From: Thermoplasmatota archaeon
GTDB taxonomy: Archaea > Thermoplasmatota > Thermoplasmata > UBA10834
Direction: 5' to 3'
Assembly: GCA_022848805.1 (NCBI GenBank)
Contig: JAJISI010000047.1
Coordinates: 1-8,957 of the forward strand
Length of the DNA: 8,957 nucleotides
Position 1 is the stretch's first letter; every line of letters begins with the position of its first letter. Below, piece after piece: positions 1 through 5,575 of the stretch. A program made the position numbers and the translations under genes. Under the pieces are notes generated by a model. It worked only from the letters and a program-made list of their open reading frames with translations, did not search any database and was not told the origin of the DNA.

Positions 1-183
1 GTGGTCTTCGCGGCCCAGCTCGGCGGAGCGGCAGCGATGACCTACGTATGTGGTGTCGTGGCGGACTTCTTCGGAGACCCGTCTTCAGCATACCTCGTGA
101 CGGCAGCGTTCGTCTTCGCTTCGCTCGTCATCTTCGTCGCACGGAAGCCACGGCGCAGCGGGGGCGGCGGACCAGATAAGTAA
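1..183 (+). CDS. C-terminal end of a membrane transporter, probably MFS (partial)
   Basis: Only the last 60 codons are in the window; the reading frame is open from base 1 and ends with TAA at 181-183, so the first GTG need not be a start. The peptide has two hydrophobic stretches (about residues 2-23 and 30-47) separated by a short GDPSSAY loop, then a basic, glycine-rich tail (RKPRRSGGGGPDK). The small-residue-rich helix ending in GVVADFFG, a short loop, a final helix and a basic cytoplasmic tail fit helices 11 and 12 of a major facilitator superfamily permease. Substrate cannot be judged. Other polytopic transporters could end similarly. Its stop codon directly abuts the stop of the gene on the opposite strand. 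Confidence 0.6.
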   Translation: MVFAAQLGGAAAMTYVCGVVADFFGDPSSAYLVTAAFVFASLVIFVARKPRRSGGGGPDK

Positions 184-969
184 CTATTTCCCGTCATTCT
201 GCTGATCCCTGCGCTGTTGTGGATACAAAGTCGGGGATGGCTCCTTGTCCTTCGCGTACGGCAGACCCTCTGCTCCGCTGTGGTGCTCGGCCACCACAAG
301 ACCGAACCCATACATCTCCTCCCTCTTCTTCGCCCGAATCACAACCATAGCGATGACGACTGCAATTATCCCAGTCATGTACACCATATCGAATATGTTC
401 GCCCCGCCTATGCTGAGCACGGAGACACCATCGGAAGGGGGGTCGAACGCTAGCACCTCCTCAAGGCGGAAGATATCCGCCCCGACGATCGTCCCTACGA
501 CACCGGACACGTAGGCCAGCGGCGCCGCCTTATCCATGTTCAACCAGAAGGTCGACATCGAATACAGTCCTGCGGCGATAGCAGGCGCGAACGCTAACGG
601 TATATCAGCGACTACGCCCACCCCTTCTTCCGCCCGCGTGACGAAATAGGTCACGAATGCCACGATTATGATCCCGATAGTTGACTCAACGAGGCTCGCA
701 CGCCCAGATCTGAGAAGGCGAGCGCAAATCCAGAGCGGGATGAGCGCACCACCGACACATATCCCAACCCACCATCCGTTGTACGGGAAGAGCGGGATGG
801 TGACCGAGCCAAGGAGGAAGGTGACGAGAATCATCGTACCAGCCTCTCCGGTGGTGAACCCAATAGACACCAGAACCTTCCGGATAGCACCAACGTACGC
901 GTAGTATATCAGCAGGACCGCGACGCCTAGCAGGATGATAACTATCCAGCCGAGTTCCTCATCCGTCAT
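184..969 (-). CDS. DUF1614 family polytopic membrane protein
   Basis: A 261-residue protein with about seven hydrophobic segments (roughly 7-27, 42-62, 66-86, 95-112, 120-140, 150-168, 195-212) and a polar C-terminal tail of about 45 residues. Two conserved-looking blocks, GTIVGADIFRLEEV (about 159-172) and SIGGANIFDMVYMTGI (about 186-201), match the pattern I know from DUF1614/COG4089 membrane proteins, which have a glycine-Ala-Asp turn and a GGA-x-FD-x(3)-TGI motif near the end. The biochemical function of that family is not known to me. The ATG at 967-969 is preferred because a TATA-like box lies about 27 bases upstream and no Shine-Dalgarno is present, suggesting a leaderless message. It ends base-to-base against the convergent transporter gene. 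Family assignment is from recalled motifs; the membrane location is clear from hydrophobicity. Confidence 0.82.
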   Translation of the reverse strand: MTDEELGWIVIILLGVAVLLIYYAYVGAIRKVLVSIGFTTGEAGTMILVTFLLGSVTIPLFPYNGWWVGICVGGALIPLWICARLLRSGRASLVESTIGIIIVAFVTYFVTRAEEGVGVVADIPLAFAPAIAAGLYSMSTFWLNMDKAAPLAYVSGVVGTIVGADIFRLEEVLAFDPPSDGVSVLSIGGANIFDMVYMTGIIAVVIAMVVIRAKKREEMYGFGLVVAEHHSGAEGLPYAKDKEPSPTLYPQQRRDQQNDGK

Positions 970-992
970 TTCAAAGATATAACAGGCTGAGA

Positions 993-1000
993 GATTAAAA
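993..1000 (-). promoter_or_regulatory. TATA-like box for the DUF1614 gene
   Basis: On the minus strand this reads TTTTAATC, centred about 27 bases before the ATG at 969. That is the usual archaeal distance from TATA box to transcription start, so the transcript probably begins at or next to the start codon. It lies between this gene and the upstream DUF123 gene, so the two are probably transcribed separately. Confidence 0.5.
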
Positions 1001-1024
1001 GGGTGTTGTGCTCGTGGCAGGGCA

Positions 1025-1468
1025 TCACGGCTGCCGCATGGTCTCTGGGTAGGGGCAGCAGAACATGCTTACATGTCCCACGATCATCTCAAGAATGTCT
1101 TCGTACTCGTCCCCCTCGAAGTGTATCAGATGGCTCTCGCAACGGCAGTCCGAAGAACCGAACCCCCTCACAGCCGCTTGCGCGGCCGGGGACCTCAGCA
1201 AACTCTTGGCAATGGCGCACTCAGAGCTCTTCCTGTCAGTCGGAACGGAGACCACGGTAACCGTACGGGCGACGGAGAGGAAGTAGTCGATGTGCCACCT
1301 CATCCTCTTCGTCTCCCCCAGGTGCCGTCTGACCCGCTGCTCGATCCCGCCCTGTGCAGAGCCGACGTATGCGTAAACTCCCTTCGGGAAGCTAACACGT
1401 CCGAGTGCCCCAACTCGCAGACTAGCATCTTCCGCCAAGAGCATCAGAAGGCAATAAACGCCTTTCAT
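1025..1468 (-). CDS. DUF123 family GIY-YIG-like protein
   Basis: A 147-residue protein of the archaeal DUF123 (COG1833, GIY-YIG-related) type. Visible family features are KGVYCLL at the N terminus (G3-V4-Y5), FPKGVYAYVGSA (27-38, the YIG-like strand), RVRRHL (45-50), WHIDY (58-62), an EC pair (83-84) and GFGSSDC followed by SHLIHF (102-117). GIY-YIG domains carry single-metal nucleases; DUF123 members are predicted nucleases, but their substrate is unknown to me. The frame stays open upstream to 1912, but that part is antisense to the phosphorylase gene. The family normally begins near M-K/R-G-x-Y, so ATG 1468 was chosen; GTG 1486 would add six residues. The ATG at 1552 overlaps the probable TATA box and is unlikely. 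No Shine-Dalgarno is visible before any candidate. The protein is cysteine-rich at the C terminus (FCCPY). Confidence 0.85.
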   Translation of the reverse strand: MKGVYCLLMLLAEDASLRVGALGRVSFPKGVYAYVGSAQGGIEQRVRRHLGETKRMRWHIDYFLSVARTVTVVSVPTDRKSSECAIAKSLLRSPAAQAAVRGFGSSDCRCESHLIHFEGDEYEDILEMIVGHVSMFCCPYPETMRQP

Positions 1469-1550
1469 CCCGACGATGAAGCGCACATGCGCAATTGAAT
1501 CTTTGTAGAGGACTTGCGTCGACGCGAACGACCGTACGATCTGCACTGGC

Positions 1551-1559
1551 ATTAATAAG
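1551..1559 (+). promoter_or_regulatory. Near-palindromic TATA region between DUF123 and the phosphorylase
   Basis: The sequence ATTAATAAG lies in the only AT-rich part of the divergent region. On the plus strand its centre is about 26 bases before roughly 1581, giving a leader of about 18 bases with a Shine-Dalgarno ahead of the phosphorylase GTG at 1599. On the minus strand the same bases read TTATTAAT, which would place a start near 1528 and a 40-60 base leader ahead of the DUF123 gene. The plus-strand assignment is the more secure; use in both directions is an inference. Confidence 0.5.
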
Positions 1560-1584
1560 GGGCGAGAGCATTCCGCATGTAGCA

Positions 1585-1592
1585 AGGAGGTG
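1585..1592 (+). promoter_or_regulatory. Shine-Dalgarno site that fixes the phosphorylase start
   Basis: AGGAGGTG is a strong match to the archaeal anti-Shine-Dalgarno partner and sits six bases before the GTG at 1599. An in-frame GTG at 1590 overlaps this site and is therefore not the likely start. Confidence 0.8.
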
Positions 1593-1598
1593 CCTCTT

Positions 1599-2423
1599 GT
1601 GAGCAAGCAGTTGATAACTGGTCTCGAGCGCGGACAGGTGTCGGAATATGTCATCCTCTGCGGCGAGCCGGAGAGAGTCCGCAAGATATCGTCGTTCTTA
1701 GAAGACCCTGAGGAAGTTGTAACGGTCAGAGAATTCACGGTCCACAAGGGGCTGATAGGAGACACCCCAGTCACCGTCGCCTCGACAGGGATAGGAGGGC
1801 CATCCACGGCCATCCTCGTGGAGGAGCTAGCCAATCTCGGTGCCAAGACTTTCATGCGCATCGGGACGAGCGGTGGAATCGCCGATGGCCTCGAGAAGGG
1901 AGACTTCGTCATCGCCAGCGGAGCAGTCCGCCTCGACGGGACGAGCAGGTCCTACGCGTGGACCGAGTACCCTGCACTCGCGAGCTACGACGTCATGGCA
2001 GCCCTGGTCGACAGTGCGACAAGGGCCAAGGAGAGGTTCGATGTGGGCGTCTGCCTGTCTGTGGACGGTTTCTACAGCGAGAACAAGACCCTGACGGACG
2101 GCAGAATATCGCCGATGTCGCATTCGGGGTACATGCCGTCATTCATGGCGGATCGGCTCGGAGATGCGAAGATGATGAATGTCAAGAACATCGAGATGGA
2201 GAACGGCACAATCTTCACCCTGTGCTCTCTCTTCGGCCTCCGGGCAGGTGCGATATGCACGATCTCGGACGTCGTCCCCTGGCATCCGACGGAGAAGGCT
2301 ATCGATTTCGAGCAGAACATGAGCGATTGCATCAGAGTCGGTGTCGACGCCATGCGGACGCTCATTACATGGGACGCTGCGAAAGGAACCGCGGTACACT
2401 GGTGCCCTTCGCACCTAGGATGA
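1599..2423 (+). CDS. Nucleoside phosphorylase, uridine phosphorylase-like (Udp/PNP family)
   Basis: A 274-residue cytoplasmic enzyme of the PNP/UDP phosphorylase family, which splits nucleosides with phosphate into base and ribose-1-phosphate. Seen in order: CGEPERV (21-27, phosphate-binding G-E/D-P-x-R), REFTVHKG (44-51), STGIGGPS (62-69), FMRIGTSGG (85-93), ASGAVRLDGTS (106-116), DGFYSEN (156-162), IEMENGTIF (198-206, the E-M-E ribose-binding triad) and CTISDV (220-225). Overall it resembles bacterial uridine phosphorylase most closely. However, the uracil-contacting Gln/Arg segment of the E. coli enzyme is not evident after FY, and an Asp follows Ser in ISDV, as in hexameric purine nucleoside phosphorylases. 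Base preference is therefore open. Start GTG 1599 is set by the Shine-Dalgarno. A role in nucleoside salvage or ribose-1-phosphate supply is inferred. It converges with the next gene across 13 bases. Confidence 0.88.
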   Translation: MSKQLITGLERGQVSEYVILCGEPERVRKISSFLEDPEEVVTVREFTVHKGLIGDTPVTVASTGIGGPSTAILVEELANLGAKTFMRIGTSGGIADGLEKGDFVIASGAVRLDGTSRSYAWTEYPALASYDVMAALVDSATRAKERFDVGVCLSVDGFYSENKTLTDGRISPMSHSGYMPSFMADRLGDAKMMNVKNIEMENGTIFTLCSLFGLRAGAICTISDVVPWHPTEKAIDFEQNMSDCIRVGVDAMRTLITWDAAKGTAVHWCPSHLG

Positions 2424-2436
2424 TCCCGGATAGGGA

Positions 2437-3672
2437 CTACTTGGATTTCGAGCTCTTCCTCGGCTTCTTCTTGGTCTTGGGGGGCTTCTCGCGCGACTCC
2501 TTCCCCAGCGCCTCGAAAGGCTCCGGCCACGGTACCGAGTGGATGCTGGACGATTCCTCTCGATCCCTGAAGTACAGCTGATAGAACTCCTCAGCCACGT
2601 TGGGCACCGCAGGGGCTACCAGCTTGAGCAGCCCGAGACCGACCGACCACATCACATACCAAGCGGCCTCGTCGTCGCCTCCAAGGCGCTCACCGTCAGT
2701 CGTGAGATAATGAGCTGACACGTCACCCCGGACGAAGTCGGAGACGATCTTAAGGGCGTCCGCGGCCTCCCCTTCCTGTATGGCGTTCTGTACCTCCCTG
2801 CCGACGGATACGAAGGACTCCATGAGTCTCTTGTCGTGGTCCTGCAGGACGCTCAACTCGGCGATGGGCTTCTTCGTCACCCTCTTCGAGATAAACTCTT
2901 CCAGGCTCCAGAGCTGCTTCCAGAGATGCGTCTCCTGCCTTCTTAGCTCCAGCAGCTTCTTGGCCTCGGAGTACTCGCGCGAGGGGATCGCTGAAGAGAG
3001 ATGTCTGATCGAATCCTGTATCGAGTCGACCTGGACGCCGCTCCTGCTGAGCACGGGTGTCAGCTTCAGAACGTCTTTGATGTAGCTCCGGAGGTGGCTG
3101 TGCCACTCGAGTCGGTCCTCAAGCAGGTCCCTAGCCATCGTCATATTCGTCATGCCCTGGTCGAAACGGCCCTCCTTGTATGTCTCGATCGAATCCACGA
3201 CGAGCTCCACGATATCCTGATGGAAGACCTCTCCCTTCAAGGCTTGAGACACCAAGCTCTTAGTCTGACGATAGACCGAAAGAAGGTTTAGGCTGCCGTA
3301 GTTCTTGCCGTTGAGTATCGTAGCGGAAGGCTCCGCGATCCTCGGGTTCTTGCTGAATATGCATTCGATCAATGCCTGCTCGCCCGCCTCGGATGAGACC
3401 AGTCTGGAGAGGCTCGCCCTTACCTGGGCGCGGACCTTGGGATTGTCGTGATTGTAGTGCTTGGCAAGGACCGGCATGACTGCAAGGAGGTTCTTCCTTG
3501 CGTGCTCCTCTATCCTGTCGACCATCTTGCGCCTTCGGCCCCGAAACGCTGAAGATAGATCAGCCACGAGATGCCTGTCGATCCTGATGCTCTCCACATC
3601 CTTGGACATCTCGATGTCGGCATCGCAAACGTAAACCCCCTTGACCACGACAAGCACCTGGAATGTTGGCAT
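2437..3672 (-). CDS. HEAT-like repeat protein with a class Ia aaRS anticodon-binding-like C-terminal domain
   Basis: A 411-residue soluble protein that I do not recognise as a named gene. Residues about 45-120 are helical with HEAT-like character (VMPVLAKHYNHDNPKVRAQV, then a second helix pair). Residues about 130-265 are predicted helical, partly coiled-coil-like. Residues about 273-387 resemble the anticodon-binding helical bundle of Val/Ile/Leu-tRNA synthetases: DHDKRLMESFVSVGREVQNA, ADALKIVSDFV, GLLKLVAPAVPNVAEEFYQL, then SIHSVPWPEPF. The last two correspond to the L-x-P-x-x-P-x-x-x-E-E and S-x-H-x-x-x-W-P signatures. No HIGH or KMSKS catalytic motif is present, so it cannot charge tRNA. 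The tail (396-411) is lysine-rich. Start uncertain: ATG 3672 is used here, but the TATA-like box at 3684-3691 would put transcription start near 3661, favouring GTG 3657 or 3648. A tRNA- or RNA-binding role is an inference. Confidence 0.8.
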   Translation of the reverse strand: MPTFQVLVVVKGVYVCDADIEMSKDVESIRIDRHLVADLSSAFRGRRRKMVDRIEEHARKNLLAVMPVLAKHYNHDNPKVRAQVRASLSRLVSSEAGEQALIECIFSKNPRIAEPSATILNGKNYGSLNLLSVYRQTKSLVSQALKGEVFHQDIVELVVDSIETYKEGRFDQGMTNMTMARDLLEDRLEWHSHLRSYIKDVLKLTPVLSRSGVQVDSIQDSIRHLSSAIPSREYSEAKKLLELRRQETHLWKQLWSLEEFISKRVTKKPIAELSVLQDHDKRLMESFVSVGREVQNAIQEGEAADALKIVSDFVRGDVSAHYLTTDGERLGGDDEAAWYVMWSVGLGLLKLVAPAVPNVAEEFYQLYFRDREESSSIHSVPWPEPFEALGKESREKPPKTKKKPRKSSKSK

Positions 3673-3683
3673 GAGAATGCGGA

Positions 3684-3691
3684 TACATAAG
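3684..3691 (-). promoter_or_regulatory. BRE/TATA-like element for the HEAT/aaRS-like gene
   Basis: On the minus strand an A-rich CGAAAAGG is followed by CTTATGTA, a good archaeal BRE-plus-TATA arrangement. At the usual spacing, transcription would start near 3661, downstream of ATG 3672. This argues for a slightly shorter protein starting at GTG 3657 or 3648. Confidence 0.5.
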
Positions 3692-3720
3692 CCTTTTCGG
3701 GCCGTTGAGGCAGAGCCAGC

Positions 3721-3746
3721 ACGCAACCGACGACAGCTTGCGTCGG
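3721..3746. other. Two mutually exclusive short inverted repeats
   Basis: In the 103-base gap after the phosphoesterase stop, CCGACG (3727-3732) can pair with CGTCGG (3741-3746). ACGCAA (3721-3726) can instead pair with TTGCGT (3738-3743). The right-hand arms overlap, so only one stem can form at a time. No T-run follows on either strand, so this is not a standard terminator. It may be the 3' UTR structure of the phosphoesterase message, or chance in GC-rich DNA. Confidence 0.3.
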
Positions 3747-3775
3747 ATGGTCATCGAACCACGCTACCATCGCGC

Positions 3776-4519
3776 TCAAGTGGCGCCTCGCTTACAGGCC
3801 CATCTCCTGAGCTCGACGACCGTCGGAAAGGTCATGGGCTTCGAACTGCTGAACACTATGGGAACGAATTCGCCGAGGCCGTATGGGGCGATCAGGGGAG
3901 ACACAACGTCAGAGGAAGGGTTTCCCACAACGTCCATCCCAGGCGACACTATGCTCAGGGCCGGAAGCACGAGGACCCTTCTCGCCCGGTCATACAGAAA
4001 GCACGGACTCTTCATGCCAGCGCCGACGTCGTCTCTCAGCAGTATGGAAGGATGGATGTGCCCTAGGACGAGGGGGCCTTTCTTCGAAGTTCCCGTATGC
4101 CCGTGGAGCACCGTGTGGTCACCCACTTCGTACTCCCTCTTGAGGGGTATGTTCAACTCGGTCAGTATCGTTGACAGGAAGTTGTCGTGATTACCCCTCA
4201 CAACGACGATGTCCACAAGGTCTGCGATGGAGCGTACGAAACTCGTGACCTCGTCCCACTCCTGGGTCAGGTTACGAGAGAAATTGTGCTTCAAGTCGCC
4301 GGCAACGACCAGCTCGTCAGGGCCTACCGCTTCGATCACGGACATCAGGTAAGCCTCGATCTTCTTCGCCTGGACGCGCGGGAGGCTGACCCCTTCATGC
4401 TCAAGTGCCGCCTCGCAACCCAAGTGAAGGTCCGCGACCACGATTGTGCGCGACCGGCGCAGCATGATCGCGCCTCCAGGTAGCAGCTCTACATCCGCAT
4501 CGAGTCTGTATCCTCTCAT
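3776..4519 (-). CDS. Calcineurin-type metallophosphoesterase (COG1407 family)
   Basis: A 247-residue two-metal phosphoesterase. All five signature motifs are visible: VADLHLG (28-34), AGDLKH (73-78), RGNHD (108-112), LHGH (138-141) and GHIHP (153-157), providing the Asp, His and Asn metal ligands. The stretch after motif I, CEAALEHEGVSLPRVQ, is characteristic of the COG1407 subgroup, whose bacterial members include the ligase-associated DNA-repair endonuclease PdeM. Archaeal members are predicted to act on nucleic acids or nucleotides, but the substrate here is not known. Length is about normal for the group, and no signal peptide is seen, so it should be cytoplasmic. ATG 4519 has no Shine-Dalgarno but has a TATA-like box about 30 bases upstream, suggesting a leaderless message. 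It lies 103 bases upstream of the HEAT/aaRS-like gene, which has its own promoter-like element. Confidence 0.9.
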   Translation of the reverse strand: MRGYRLDADVELLPGGAIMLRRSRTIVVADLHLGCEAALEHEGVSLPRVQAKKIEAYLMSVIEAVGPDELVVAGDLKHNFSRNLTQEWDEVTSFVRSIADLVDIVVVRGNHDNFLSTILTELNIPLKREYEVGDHTVLHGHTGTSKKGPLVLGHIHPSILLRDDVGAGMKSPCFLYDRARRVLVLPALSIVSPGMDVVGNPSSDVVSPLIAPYGLGEFVPIVFSSSKPMTFPTVVELRRWACKRGAT

Positions 4520-4545
4520 CGCCGCGGGGCATAACGGAGAAAGGC

Positions 4546-4553
4546 GTTAACTA
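4546..4553 (-). promoter_or_regulatory. TATA-like box for the phosphoesterase gene
   Basis: On the minus strand AGTTAACG, within GGTTAGTTAACGCC, is centred about 30 bases before ATG 4519. It is one half of the divergent promoter region 4520-4619. Confidence 0.4.
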
Positions 4554-4586
4554 ACCTTCTGAGTACTTTCCCCGACCTCCCAGCGC

Positions 4587-4594
4587 CGTTAAAG
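4587..4594 (+). promoter_or_regulatory. TATA-like box for the nuclease operon
   Basis: CGTTAAAG is centred about 29 bases before ATG 4620 and no Shine-Dalgarno precedes that ATG, so a leaderless first gene is likely. A second AT-containing stretch (GATAAAGA, 4607-4614) is too close to the ATG to serve as its TATA box. Confidence 0.4.
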
Positions 4595-4619
4595 CTCAGA
4601 AGCCCGATAAAGATCCAGG

Positions 4620-5396
4620 ATGCTGGAGAACTCCTTCATTTTCCTCGAGAGGGTCGGAACTGCGCGCGAGCTTTCGTTCTGGAGAGATGGAATCCTCTCG
4701 TGGGGAGAATTCGTCGATCGCGAACGCATACGTGGAATATCCGCCAAGGCGAAGGCGTCAGCGGACGAAGCCCTCGTGATCGCCAAGGCTAGGCTTCAGG
4801 AGGGGGATGCACGATACTTCGCGTCGTTGCTGAGGAGTAAGGACCAATGGAGGTGCTTCGAAGAGTTCAGGGGCGGCGCTTTGTATCTCGATATCGAGAC
4901 CACGGGCACGTCCAATAGAGCGCCGATAACCGTCGTCGGAGTCTACGACGGCAAGCGGATGCACACTCTCGTCAGAGGGCACAACCTCGTGCCAGAATCG
5001 CTGAGCGCTCTGCTCGAGCCTGCAAGGATGCTCGTCACGTTCAACGGGGCGGCCTTCGATATTCCGGTGCTTGAGTCTCAGTTCCCCGGCACTGTCCCCC
5101 ACGTCCCTCATCTTGACCTCAAACACCTCCTCCGCAGGCTCGGGCACACAGGAGGGTTGAAAGCGATCGAGCACGACATGGGCGTCGAGAGGGATCTGCG
5201 CATCCAATATCTGACGGGGCAGGATGCCGTCTATCTGTGGCGCCTGTGGCAGAGGAAAGGCTCGTGGAACGCACTCGAAACCCTCAAGGAATACAACGCG
5301 GAAGACTGTCGCAACCTCGAAACGATTGCCGATATCGCGTGTAATCGGATGAAGAGGAAGCTAATGGGAGGGGCCAGCACCCCTGCGAAAGTATGA
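4620..5396 (+). CDS. YprB-type RNase H-like (DEDD) exonuclease
   Basis: A 258-residue predicted 3'-5' exonuclease of the RNase_H_2/YprB group (COG3359). The DEDD active-site motifs are present: LDIETTG (90-96, Asp91 and Glu93), TFNGAAFD (140-147, Asp147) and YNAEDCRNL (225-233, Asp229). Between them LDLKHLLRRLGHTGGLKAIE is the typical spacer helix of this family. The N-terminal 85 residues (RVG..RE..FWRDGILSWGEFVD, then RYFASLL...QWRCFEEF) match the usual YprB leader domain, so the protein appears full length. Family members are predicted DNA/RNA exonucleases with poorly defined roles. The gene begins a divergent unit with a TATA-like box 29 bases upstream. Its stop overlaps the ATG of the next gene as ATGA, which indicates translational coupling. 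Confidence 0.9.
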   Translation: MLENSFIFLERVGTARELSFWRDGILSWGEFVDRERIRGISAKAKASADEALVIAKARLQEGDARYFASLLRSKDQWRCFEEFRGGALYLDIETTGTSNRAPITVVGVYDGKRMHTLVRGHNLVPESLSALLEPARMLVTFNGAAFDIPVLESQFPGTVPHVPHLDLKHLLRRLGHTGGLKAIEHDMGVERDLRIQYLTGQDAVYLWRLWQRKGSWNALETLKEYNAEDCRNLETIADIACNRMKRKLMGGASTPAKV

Positions 5397-5575
5397 ATAC
5401 GGCGCTTCATGTACGGGTCGGTTGGATGGACACGCTTCTCGCAACACTGTTGGCCGCTGTCGGGTTCGCGCTGTTCGTATTCCTCGTGAGCAGGTCGGTG
5501 AAGTTCATCGCATTCGCCGCCGTGGCTATACTCGCGGTTGCAGCCGTCGTCATCTTCGGAGGGGCTAGACTGTGA
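5393..5575 (+). CDS. Small two-helix membrane protein in the nuclease operon
   Basis: A 60-residue protein with two hydrophobic helices (about 13-32 and 37-56) joined by a short basic loop SRSVK. There is no conserved motif that I recognise. The ATG overlaps the upstream stop as ATGA, and the stop TGA overlaps the next gene's GTG as GTGA, so it is locked between two nucleases in one operon. An alternative start at ATG 5426 would give 49 residues with both helices intact; neither start has a clear Shine-Dalgarno, so coupling favours 5393. It might anchor a neighbouring protein to the membrane, but no sequence evidence for a function is visible. The one-base-precise junctions and continuous open frame make a real gene likely. 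Confidence 0.7.
   Translation: MNTALHVRVGWMDTLLATLLAAVGFALFVFLVSRSVKFIAFAAVAILAVAAVVIFGGARL
5558..5564 (+). promoter_or_regulatory. Shine-Dalgarno for the DHH nuclease gene
   Basis: GGAGGGG lies seven bases before the GTG at 5572, inside the coding end of the small membrane-protein gene. It supports GTG 5572 as the start of the DHH protein. Confidence 0.7.

Noticed and set aside
1590..1598. Earlier GTG start for the phosphorylase
   Set aside because: This GTG overlaps the strong Shine-Dalgarno that serves GTG 1599.
1469..1912. N-terminal extension of the DUF123 frame
   Set aside because: The upstream part is antisense to the phosphorylase gene and its promoter; family similarity begins only at MKGVY.
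2072..2530. Minus-strand frame across the phosphorylase 3' end
   Set aside because: It is antisense to the EME and ISDV motifs of the phosphorylase and overlaps the HEAT/aaRS-like gene end in a different frame.
2437..3672. Truncated Val/Ile/Leu-tRNA synthetase pseudogene
   Set aside because: The frame is intact over 411 codons with its own promoter-like element, and the N-terminal half is HEAT-like rather than a decayed Rossmann catalytic domain, so a purposeful architecture is more likely than decay.
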